From assembly GCF_020329485.1 (NCBI RefSeq), contig NZ_JAGKJI010000055.1:1-41948 (forward strand): a stretch of DNA of 41,948 nucleotides, given 5' to 3'. Position numbers and translations under genes: made by a program. Below are positions 26,128 to 33,013 of the stretch, in pieces; within the stretch, counting starts at the first letter, position 1, and every line of letters begins with the position of its first letter. The notes beneath the pieces were generated by a model, which saw only the letters and a list, made by a program, of their open reading frames with translations, made no database searches and was not told where the DNA came from. This DNA comes from Bradyrhizobium cenepequi (GTDB lineage: Bacteria > Pseudomonadota > Alphaproteobacteria > Rhizobiales > Xanthobacteraceae).

Positions 26128-27315
26128 ATGCAGATCGGCATCAGGGGGATCGCGGACTGGCTGATCGATGGCGCAAGGTCGACCCCTGTTGTCACCGACA
26201 TGATTTCCGAACTGTGCGGGCGTCTGGTCGCGGCCGGCATCCCGCTGTGGCGGGTCGGATTCTTCATCCGGACGCTGCACCCCGAAATCTATGGGCGCAA
26301 TTTCATCTGGAAGCCCGGTGAAGCCGTCGTCGTCGGCTCTGTTGACTTCGACATTCAGCAAACGCCGGAGTTCATTGCGAGCCCGCTTGCGATCGTCTTT
26401 GGCGAGCGCAAGGAGGTGCGGTGCCGCATCGACGATCCCGCGAGCCGCCGATTTCCCTTCCTTGACGACATGCGCGCGGAAGGTGTTACCGACTATGTGG
26501 CGATCCCGCTGCAATTCATCGATGGCCGCACGCATGCCTCAAGCTGGACCACCAAGCAGGTAGGCGGTTTCACCGACGCCCAGCTGGCTGCACTGCGATC
26601 GGTCCTGCCGGCGCTGACGCGTCTGATCGAGGTGATCGGCCTTCGCCGTGTCGCGGCGACCTTGCTTGATACTTATGTCGGCAACCGCGCGGGCACGCGC
26701 ATCCTCGACGGTCAGATTCGGCGCGGCGATGGCGAGACCATGCACGCGGCGATCTGGCTGTCGGACTTGCGTGGCTTCACGGCGCTATCGGATCGGCTCC
26801 CGGCCGAGACTGTCGTCGACATGCTCAACCGCTATTTCGACTGTCAGGTCGCCTCGATCCGCGCTCACAATGGCGAGGTGCTGAAGTACATGGGCGATGG
26901 ACTGCTCGCGGTGTTTCCGATCGATGAGTATGTCGGGGATGCGCAACAGGTCTGTTCGCACGTATTGGAAGCCGCGCAGGACACCCGCGCCAGCATCGAG
27001 GCGCTGCAATATCCGGTCGGCGACGTCGTCGAGCGTTTCCGTTTCGGCGTTGCGCTGCATGTCGGAACAATTCTCTATGGCAATATCGGCGGCGGCAACC
27101 GGCTCGACTTCACCTGCATCGGCCCCGCAGTGAATCTTGCTGCGCGACTGGAGAGGATCGCCGGTCGGCTTGGCCGCACCGTCGTGGCCTCCGAAGCCTT
27201 TGCCGGCATCTGCCGCGGCGGCTGGGACGACCTTGGTGAATTTCCGATCGCAGGCTTCTCCAAGGCCCAGCGTGTCTATGGCCTGGTGGATGAGGTGTCG
27301 CAATTTCACGCCTAG
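26128..27315 (+). CDS. Class III adenylate cyclase with an N-terminal sensory domain
   Basis: A 395-aa soluble protein predicted to make cAMP. The cyclase domain (about 200-370) has both metal aspartates, D213 in LSDLRGFTAL and D257 in KYMGDGLLAVF; the K253/D328 pair that favours ATP over GTP (LDFTCIG); and the transition-state pair N336/R340 in AVNLAAR. It should therefore be active. The N-terminal 180 residues (WRVGFFIRTLHPEIYG, YVAIPLQFIDGRTHASSW) look like a GAF-type sensor seen in many rhizobial cyclases. No membrane segment is seen. It lies 25 bases after aroC. Confidence 0.93.
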   Translation: MQIGIRGIADWLIDGARSTPVVTDMISELCGRLVAAGIPLWRVGFFIRTLHPEIYGRNFIWKPGEAVVVGSVDFDIQQTPEFIASPLAIVFGERKEVRCRIDDPASRRFPFLDDMRAEGVTDYVAIPLQFIDGRTHASSWTTKQVGGFTDAQLAALRSVLPALTRLIEVIGLRRVAATLLDTYVGNRAGTRILDGQIRRGDGETMHAAIWLSDLRGFTALSDRLPAETVVDMLNRYFDCQVASIRAHNGEVLKYMGDGLLAVFPIDEYVGDAQQVCSHVLEAAQDTRASIEALQYPVGDVVERFRFGVALHVGTILYGNIGGGNRLDFTCIGPAVNLAARLERIAGRLGRTVVASEAFAGICRGGWDDLGEFPIAGFSKAQRVYGLVDEVSQFHA

Positions 27316-27403
27316 CCTGGGTGGAGCAGCGCACCTCGGTGGCGAAGGACGGGGCTGCAGCATATAGTTGTTGGTGGCTGTGAACGAGGCGGGCCTCATG
27401 GTT

Positions 27404-27495
27404 CGAGACGCCGCTGCGCGGCTCCTCACCATGAGGGTCTAAAATTTCGCCGCGAAATCCGACCTCATCCTGAGGAGCCGCGCAGCGGCGTCTCG
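27404..27495. repeat. Long inverted repeat (CGAGACGCCGCTGCGCGG family)
   Basis: Arms of about 33 bases, 27404-27437 and 27463-27495, share CGAGACGCCGCTGCGCGG / CCGCGCAGCGGCGTCTCG and CTCCTCA / TGAGGAG with few mismatches. The loop has its own TTTCGC-CGCGAAA hairpin. It lies between convergent genes (cyclase and clpS) and would form a very stable stem in either transcript. Confidence 0.85.
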
Positions 27496-27595
27496 AAGGA
27501 TGGGCCGCGAAGGGACCGCCCACCAAATTCTATTTCATATGCGATAGCCCTCCGCCCTGCGGGAGAGGTGAAGCGGGCTCGCGGTCAGAGCCGAA

Positions 27596-27901
27596 CTACT
27601 CTTCCGGCTCGGTGGTGAACAGCAGCGGATAGCCCTTGGCGCGGCCGGCATCGGTGGCGCGGGTCGCCTTTGTCTCTGCGACGTCCTTGGTGAAGACCGC
27701 AACCACGCAGACGCCGCGCTGGTGGGCGGTGAGCATCACCTTGTAGGCTTGGTCCTCGGTCATGCGGAACTCCGCCTTCAACACGGTGACGACGAATTCG
27801 CGCGGCGTGTAGTCGTCGTTGACGAGGATGACCTTGTGCAGGCGCGGCCGTTCGACCTTGGTCTTGACCTTGGTTTTCGGCGTGGTGACGCTGTCGCTCA
27901 T
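27596..27901 (-). CDS. clpS: ATP-dependent Clp protease adaptor ClpS
   Basis: Delivers N-end-rule substrates to ClpAP. From the ATG at 27901 it is 101 aa, with AGGAGG eight bases upstream. The core (about 20-95) has VILVNDDYTPREFVVTVL, where Asn and Asp contact the N-degron, then MTEDQAYKVMLTAHQRGVC and AETKATRATDAGRAKGYPLLFTTEP. The frame is open further upstream to 28054 but that part is arginine-rich non-coding sequence. clpA is not in the window immediately downstream. Confidence 0.95.
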   Translation of the reverse strand: MSDSVTTPKTKVKTKVERPRLHKVILVNDDYTPREFVVTVLKAEFRMTEDQAYKVMLTAHQRGVCVVAVFTKDVAETKATRATDAGRAKGYPLLFTTEPEE

Positions 27902-28176
27902 GGCGCGGCACCTCCTGCTGCTCTGCGAACACGCAAGAATATCGCCTTCCCGGCGCCTCTGGAACCGGCGGTTTTGCACGGGCTCCTTGCAGGAGCGGGA
28001 CAATCGCAGACGGGCGACAAAACCTCGCCAAAATCGGGGCGAGCACAAGGCCAAGCTGGGCCGGACTTCAAACCTAGACGGAAGGCTAACCTGAATGTGA
28101 AGGACAAATGCTGTTCGCCCTTTGCGCCACGCAGTTTGCGTGTCACCATTATTGACGTTCGACGGGAGGGCAGCTT
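27902..28176. other. Divergent intergenic region, 275 bases
   Basis: Spacer between clpS and the vWA gene. It contains the hairpin CTCGCC/GGCGAG (about 28025-28044), which on the minus strand is followed by GTTTTGTC and so looks like a weak terminator or a leader structure for clpS. A GGGAGGGC precedes the vWA gene. No gene is seen. Confidence 0.45.
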
Positions 28177-29028
28177 ATGCGCTGGTATGTCTCGATCGGG
28201 GTTGTGCTTGTCGCGGGCTGGCTCGCCGGCGGCGATAGGGCTGGCATCGCCGCGCCGGGTCCGGGCAACCAGGGTACCCGCCAGGTGGCGGAGAAGGACG
28301 CGAACCCCACCGTCGATGTCGAACTGGTCCTTGCCGTCGACGTCTCCTATTCCATGGACATGGACGAACTCGCGATCCAGCGCGAGGGTTACGCGCAGGC
28401 GATCGTGTCGAAGGAATTTCTGCAGGCATTGAAGGCCGGCCCGAACGGCAAGATCGCAGTGACCTATTTCGAATGGGCCGCTTCCTCTGACCAGAAGATC
28501 ATCATTCCCTGGCGCCTGATCGACGGCCCGGAAACCGCTGATGCCGTTGCCGCCGAGATCACGAAGACGCCGATCCGGCGGGCGTCGCGGACCTCGATCT
28601 CGGGGGCGATCACTTTCGCAGTGCCGCTGTTCGACGAAAACCCATATCGGGGCCTAAGGCGCGTGATCGACGTTTCCGGCGATGGCCCCAACAACAATGG
28701 CGGTCCGGTCACGGTCGCGCGCGACGCGGCGCTGGAGAAGGGCATCGTCATCAACGGCCTGCCGATCATGATGAAGGAGCCGTCCTATTCCACCATGGAT
28801 ATCGACAACCTCGACCAATATTACGAGGACTGCGTGATCGGCGGTCCCGGCTCCTTCGTGGTGACGATCAAGGAGCGCGAAAAATTCAAGGAAGCGATCC
28901 GCACCAAGCTCCTGATGGAAGTCGCCGGCCGCACGCCCGAGCGCAAGGTCGTGCCGGTGGTCGAAAGGGAGTCGCGCGTCAGCTGCATGATCGGGGAAAA
29001 GATCTGGCAGGACAGGTGGGGAAGGTAG
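28177..29028 (+). CDS. Secreted vWA-fold DUF1194 protein
   Basis: A 283-aa protein with a signal peptide (MRWYVSIGVVLVAGWLAGG), predicted periplasmic. A von Willebrand A domain fills about 45-250. The MIDAS metal site DVSYSMDMDE (DxSxS) is intact, with SRTSISGAIT supplying the Thr/Ser and DVSGDGPNNNGG the second Asp. This is the DUF1194 family, whose function is unproved; vWA domains usually bind protein ligands through a metal. A GGGAGGG precedes the ATG. No partner gene adjoins. Confidence 0.9.
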   Translation: MRWYVSIGVVLVAGWLAGGDRAGIAAPGPGNQGTRQVAEKDANPTVDVELVLAVDVSYSMDMDELAIQREGYAQAIVSKEFLQALKAGPNGKIAVTYFEWAASSDQKIIIPWRLIDGPETADAVAAEITKTPIRRASRTSISGAITFAVPLFDENPYRGLRRVIDVSGDGPNNNGGPVTVARDAALEKGIVINGLPIMMKEPSYSTMDIDNLDQYYEDCVIGGPGSFVVTIKEREKFKEAIRTKLLMEVAGRTPERKVVPVVERESRVSCMIGEKIWQDRWGR

Positions 29029-29036
29029 CATCCCTT

Positions 29037-29192
29037 CCTTCTCCCCTTGTGGGAGAAGGTGGCGCGTATGCAATGCGCGCCGGATGAGGGGTTCTCTCCA
29101 CGAGCGACCGTTCTCGTGGAGGCAACCCCTCACCCAAACAAGCTGTTCGTGGCCGGCACCGGAGCGGCCCTCTCCCACAAGGGGAGAGGGCA
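29037..29192. repeat. Composite palindromic repeat
   Basis: Near-identical outer arms CTCCCCTTGTGGGA (29041-29054) and TCCCACAAGGGGAG (29173-29186) enclose three smaller hairpins: CCTTCTCCC/GGGAGAAGG, GGCGCG/GCGCGCC and CCACGAG/CTCGTGG. It shares CCCCTCACCC and CCCTCTCCC with the repeats at 4107-4285 and 12959-13014. It lies between convergent genes. Confidence 0.85.
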
Positions 29193-29226
29193 CATCAACC
29201 AGCACCTGCAAGACGGCACGAGTCCG

Positions 29227-30324
29227 CTACGACATCTCGCGCATCACCTGCTCCGGTGCCCGGCGCAGGGAATTGGGCAGATTGGGCCCCGTACCAAAGC
29301 GCATGATGATGTCCGGGCGGCGTCCTCCAAGGTCCAGGAACGAGGCGAATTGGGATCGCATCTCCGCCACCTCAACCGGCTGATTGATGAACGCGTACTT
29401 CAACCCGAGCGCGGTCGCCTGCAGTCCGAAACGCTGGCAGGCTCGGCCTACTGCGATCCAGTGGGCCTTGTCGCTGGCATCAGCCGCAAGGACAACAATG
29501 CCAGCCGAGCTCTCGATCTGCTCGCGGTACTTCTTGCCCTCGCCCTTCTCGGTGAAGAAGAAGCCGAGCAGCGGCCGGGCGATCCAGGCAGGAAGCGCGG
29601 GATTTCCCGAGCAGCGCGAGAACAGACCATCCATTGTCGCCATGGCGTCCGCTTCGCTGAAGCGCAGCCAGTGGAGCAGTTCGTCCATGAACGCCGCATC
29701 GCGCATCTGTGCCGAGTTGCCTCGAACGACATAGTCGGCGACGTTCGAGATCCTGGCCCGGTCGGTCAACATGATGGTCGAGACGCCGGGCTCGCGGCAC
29801 GCGCTTTCCAGCACGCGCAATGCCTCTGCCGCGACTGGCCTGCCGTCATAGGCTGTGCGCGTGCTTTGGCGAACCGTGATCGTCTCCGCGAGCGGCGACG
29901 TCGCTCGGGATGCGACGACTTCGAGATCGATCGCAATCTCATCGCCTTCGATGACGGGATTCGCTTTCAGCCCGAGCATTGAGGCGGCGAGCACGAGATT
30001 TTCCGCGGCGCATCCCAGGCTGACGAAGAGATGGTGGTCATCCGGATCGACCGCGGGGCATCTGCGTGAGAAGTCCGGCGCGATGACGATTCTGTTGGCG
30101 CTCGCGGTGAAGGTCCAGGGTTGGGTGTTGTGGCTGTTGGCTGCCAGAGTGGCAAAGCGCACGAGTTCTCGGTTTCTCGGCGCGGACCGCAACGGCGCTC
30201 TGATGATGCCCGTGGCGTCTTCATAGGTCAGTGGTGCTGCTCCTGCTTGCGACGATGGCCCTGTGATTGCCGCAGAGCCAAGCCCAAGCGCGGTTCCGAG
30301 CATCCGTCGTCTGTCGATGAGCAT
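29227..30324 (-). CDS. Acg-like nitroreductase-family protein with Tat-type signal
   Basis: From the ATG at 30324 it is 365 aa. It begins LIDRRRMLGTALGLGSAA, a twin-arginine-type signal, so export in folded form is likely. Two FMN-type nitroreductase half-domains follow: ATLAANSHNTQPWTF (substrate/FMN region of the Acg type), the central TVRQSTRTAYDGRP, and SAGIVVLAADASDKAHWIAVGRACQRFGLQATALGLKYAFI. Mycobacterial Acg is induced in hypoxia. Here a FixK2-type box with a correctly placed -10 precedes the gene, which fits similar low-oxygen induction. The enzymatic reaction is unknown. An in-frame GTG at 30348 is less likely. Confidence 0.85.
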   Translation of the reverse strand: MLIDRRRMLGTALGLGSAAITGPSSQAGAAPLTYEDATGIIRAPLRSAPRNRELVRFATLAANSHNTQPWTFTASANRIVIAPDFSRRCPAVDPDDHHLFVSLGCAAENLVLAASMLGLKANPVIEGDEIAIDLEVVASRATSPLAETITVRQSTRTAYDGRPVAAEALRVLESACREPGVSTIMLTDRARISNVADYVVRGNSAQMRDAAFMDELLHWLRFSEADAMATMDGLFSRCSGNPALPAWIARPLLGFFFTEKGEGKKYREQIESSAGIVVLAADASDKAHWIAVGRACQRFGLQATALGLKYAFINQPVEVAEMRSQFASFLDLGGRRPDIIMRFGTGPNLPNSLRRAPEQVMREMS

Positions 30325-30383
30325 TGACCCGCTTCCCGGCAATTCCACGAGGAAGCAGTTAGCGCCGCGAAGAGCCGGGGCCG

Positions 30384-30397
30384 TTGACCAAGGTCAA
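30384..30397 (-). promoter_or_regulatory. FixK2/FNR-type box and promoter of the Acg-like gene
   Basis: TTGACCAAGGTCAA is a perfect palindrome that fits the FixK2 consensus TTG(A/C)-N6-(T/G)CAA. If its centre is at -40.5, transcription starts near 30350. On the minus strand CTAACT (plus-strand 30359-30364) falls in the -10 position, as in class II FixK promoters. The start codon is about 26 bases further. Confidence 0.75.
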
Positions 30398-30433
30398 AGC
30401 CTGCCAGCGTAGTGCGATTTGGCTGAGCTGCGG

Positions 30434-31678
30434 TCAGCGCTTGCGCGTGAATCGGGCCACCAGCTCGACGTGCGGCGTGTGGCGGAACTGGTCGACGGGT
30501 GTAACGCCTTCGATCCTGTAGCCGCCGTCGATGAGGATCTTGGCATCGCGCGCAAACGTTGCTGCGTTGCAGGACACCGCCACAACGACGGGCACCTTGC
30601 TTGCGGCAAGCTGCGTTGCCTGCGCCTGCGCGCCCTGGCGCGGCGGATCGAACACCACCGCGTCGAAGTCGCGCAATTCCTGCGGCACCAGCGGGCGGCG
30701 GAACAGGTCGCGTGGCTCGGCCTTGACCGGCTTCAAACCTGGAGTCGAGGTTGCCGCTTTCTGCAGGCTCGCGATTGCGCCGGCGTCGCTGTCGAAGGCG
30801 GCGACCCGCGATTTCGCGGCGAGGCGCAGGGTGAACGGGCCGACACCGCAGAAGAGATCGGCGATATGCTTGGCGCGCTGGCAGTGATCGCTGACCAGTT
30901 GCGCCAGCGTCTCTTCGCCGCCGACGGTCGCCTGCAGGAACGAGCCCGGCGGCAGGATCACCTGTGCCATTCCGATCATCACCGCGGGAGGCGCGCGCAT
31001 CAGCACCAATTCGCCGTGCCGTGTCAGCCGCGCCAGTCGATGGTGCTCCGCGATGCGCGACAGTGCCGCGATCATGGTCGAGGGCAGGGCGCCCGAGCCG
31101 CGGACGTCGACATCGAGGCCATTTAGGGTCGAGGTTACCTGGATGTCGAGCGGCTTGCCCATCGATATCAACGGCTCGGCGATGGCCCAGGCGGCGTCGA
31201 GCGCGCCGCTCAGGCCGGGATCGAGGATGGGACAACGATCGACGGGAATGATGTCGTGCGAGCTCGCCGCGGCGAAGCCGACCTTGAGCACTTCATGCGT
31301 ACCCATCCGCGCGTGGAGGGTGATGCGACGGCGCCCGAGGCCGTGGGCGTCGATCAGCGGGGCGACCTCGGCCGCAACCCTGGCCTGCGCCAGCGCCTCG
31401 ACGACGAGGTCGCGTTTCCAGGCGCAGTAGCTCTCGTCGTCCCAATGCTGGATCGCGCAGCCGCCACAAAGCCCGAAATGCGGGCAGAACGGCGCGATGC
31501 GCTGTGGGCTGGCGCTCTCGACCTGGAGCAGGCGCCTCCGATCGGGATGGCCGGGAACGGCGGCAACCTCGACCGTCTCGCCCGCCAGCGCATAAGGAAC
31601 ATAGATCGCCTGACCGTTTGCGATCGCGACGCCGTCGGCGCGATGGCCGACATGATCGATCACGAGCCGTTCAGCCAC
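30434..31678 (-). CDS. RlmD/TrmA-family RNA (uracil-C5) methyltransferase
   Basis: A SAM-dependent enzyme predicted to methylate C5 of a uridine in rRNA or tRNA. From the GTG at 31678 it is 414 aa: a short TRAM-like start (VAERLVIDHVGHRADGVA), then iron-sulfur cysteines C65-x5-C71-x2-C74 (CPHFGLCGGC) with a likely fourth at C149. The SAM domain (HIADLFCGVGPFTLRLA) and catalytic Cys of about 370 in VAVSCNAATFARD follow. I prefer the GTG because it overlaps the tlyA stop by 8 bases and restores the family's N-terminus; the upstream 31 codons are antisense-like. The modified base cannot be stated. Confidence 0.88.
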   Translation of the reverse strand: MAERLVIDHVGHRADGVAIANGQAIYVPYALAGETVEVAAVPGHPDRRRLLQVESASPQRIAPFCPHFGLCGGCAIQHWDDESYCAWKRDLVVEALAQARVAAEVAPLIDAHGLGRRRITLHARMGTHEVLKVGFAAASSHDIIPVDRCPILDPGLSGALDAAWAIAEPLISMGKPLDIQVTSTLNGLDVDVRGSGALPSTMIAALSRIAEHHRLARLTRHGELVLMRAPPAVMIGMAQVILPPGSFLQATVGGEETLAQLVSDHCQRAKHIADLFCGVGPFTLRLAAKSRVAAFDSDAGAIASLQKAATSTPGLKPVKAEPRDLFRRPLVPQELRDFDAVVFDPPRQGAQAQATQLAASKVPVVVAVSCNAATFARDAKILIDGGYRIEGVTPVDQFRHTPHVELVARFTRKR

Positions 31679-32423
31679 GGCGCGCGCCGAGGAAGAATTC
31701 GATGTTGCCGTCGCCGCCGGTGATCGGGGACGGAAAGACCTGGATATCGGTGCAGCCCTGGGCGGCCGCAAAGGCCGCGATGTCGTCGCAGATTTCCTGA
31801 TGCACCATGGCGTTGCGGATGATGCCGCGGCGCGAATGCTTCCGCTGCGCCTCGAATTGCGGCTTGATCAGCGCGAGCAGGTGCATCGGCGCCGCCGCCA
31901 GCGACAGTGCCACCGGCAACACCAGCTTCAGCGAGATGAAGCTGACATCGATGACGACGACATCCGGTCGCGCCGGCAGGCGCTTGCCCTCGAAGGAGCG
32001 GATATCGGTCTCTTCCATCGACACGACCCTGGGATGGCCGCGCAGCGACGGATGCAATTGGCCGTGGCCGACATCGATGGCGAACACAAGGCTCGCGCCG
32101 TTGGCCAGCAGCACCTCGGTGAAGCCGCCGGTCGAGGCGCCGACATCGAGGCAGACATGACCCTCAATGTCGATCGGGTATTGCTCCAGCGCGCCGGCCA
32201 GCTTGACGCCGCCGCGCGAGACATAGGGGTGCGCGGGCTCGGCCGACAGCTCCGCATCGGGCGCAAGCGTATCGGAGGGTTTGCCGACCTGCTTGCCGTC
32301 GGCGATCACGAGCCCGGCTTCGATCGCGGCGCGCGCCCGCGCCCGGCTCTCGAACAGGCCGCGCTCGACCAGCAGCACATCCGCACGCTTGCGCGGAGCC
32401 TGCTCGCTTTCGCTTTTCTTCAT
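31671..32423 (-). CDS. tlyA: TlyA-family rRNA 2'-O-methyltransferase / hemolysin-like protein
   Basis: A 250-aa protein. An N-terminal S4 RNA-binding domain (about 12-75: RKRADVLLVERGLFESRARARAAI) is followed by an FtsJ-type SAM domain with VCLDVGASTGGFTEVLL (about 90-106), DVGHGQLHPSL, VVVIDVSFISL and ALIKPQFEA. TlyA methylates cytidines in both ribosomal subunits in mycobacteria; the alphaproteobacterial member is assumed similar. The gene overlaps the upstream deoxyribosyltransferase by 4 bases and the downstream methyltransferase by 8, so all three are translationally linked. Confidence 0.9.
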   Translation of the reverse strand: MKKSESEQAPRKRADVLLVERGLFESRARARAAIEAGLVIADGKQVGKPSDTLAPDAELSAEPAHPYVSRGGVKLAGALEQYPIDIEGHVCLDVGASTGGFTEVLLANGASLVFAIDVGHGQLHPSLRGHPRVVSMEETDIRSFEGKRLPARPDVVVIDVSFISLKLVLPVALSLAAAPMHLLALIKPQFEAQRKHSRRGIIRNAMVHQEICDDIAAFAAAQGCTDIQVFPSPITGGDGNIEFFLGARRG

Positions 32424-32989
32424 CGGCTTCGACTCGTCTTTCGCCCGTGATCCGCCGCAAGGCGGACGCAGGTCTCGAAGCAGGTGAGGTCGTGCCAGAT
32501 ATCCGCAGGCGCGGTCCTCGGCGTCACGAACGGGCAGCCGTGCAGGTCGAGGGCGTGCATCATCATCAGATTGTCGGGCAAGCCAAACTCTTCCACAGTG
32601 AGACCGTGTCCATCGGCCAGGCTGCCGTCGGACAACGTCGTCACCTCATATAGGCGCGCCACGCGAGTTGCATATGACGCGGGATCGTTGGAGTAGCCGA
32701 GGCACAATTTGCCGCGCCCCGCCATGTAGCCGAGTTCATAGACCGTGCCTGCGTCGGCACTGGGGCCACGAAACGGCGTCAAATTGGCGATGATGGCATC
32801 GGCGGCCTCCATCATCGCTTCGTTGCCTTTGAAGATGACGAGGGAAGCATCGGGCGCCGACCGGTCGACCGCGTTGTCGAGCGGATAGAGCCCGCTTAGG
32901 CCGTAGCGGGCGCAAAGCTCGGCCTTGCGCCGTCCGATCTCAATCGCATCCGGCAGGAACACGTCGGGCCCTGCCAGATAGATATTCAT
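32420..32989 (-). CDS. Nucleoside 2-deoxyribosyltransferase
   Basis: A 189-aa protein of the NDT family, which moves or removes the base of deoxynucleosides. It shows IYLAGPDVFLPDAIEIG at the start, ADAIIANLTPFRGPSADAGTVYELGYMAGRGK carrying the catalytic Glu, and an NDP-like substrate loop later. It overlaps tlyA by 4 bases (ATGA) and starts 24 bases after dxs, so it belongs to the same transcript. A role in nucleotide salvage or cleaning of damaged nucleotides is inferred. Confidence 0.87.
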   Translation of the reverse strand: MNIYLAGPDVFLPDAIEIGRRKAELCARYGLSGLYPLDNAVDRSAPDASLVIFKGNEAMMEAADAIIANLTPFRGPSADAGTVYELGYMAGRGKLCLGYSNDPASYATRVARLYEVTTLSDGSLADGHGLTVEEFGLPDNLMMMHALDLHGCPFVTPRTAPADIWHDLTCFETCVRLAADHGRKTSRSR

Positions 32990-33013
32990 CGCGGAATCCG
33001 CGGAAGCTTGGCG

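Noticed and set aside
24999..26267. Open frame of 422 codons on the minus strand
   Set aside because: Antisense to aroC and the start of the cyclase; typical GC-rich mirror frame.
30228..31235. Open frame of 335 codons on the minus strand
   Set aside because: Frame-shifted shadow of the RlmD-like methyltransferase and the Acg-like gene.
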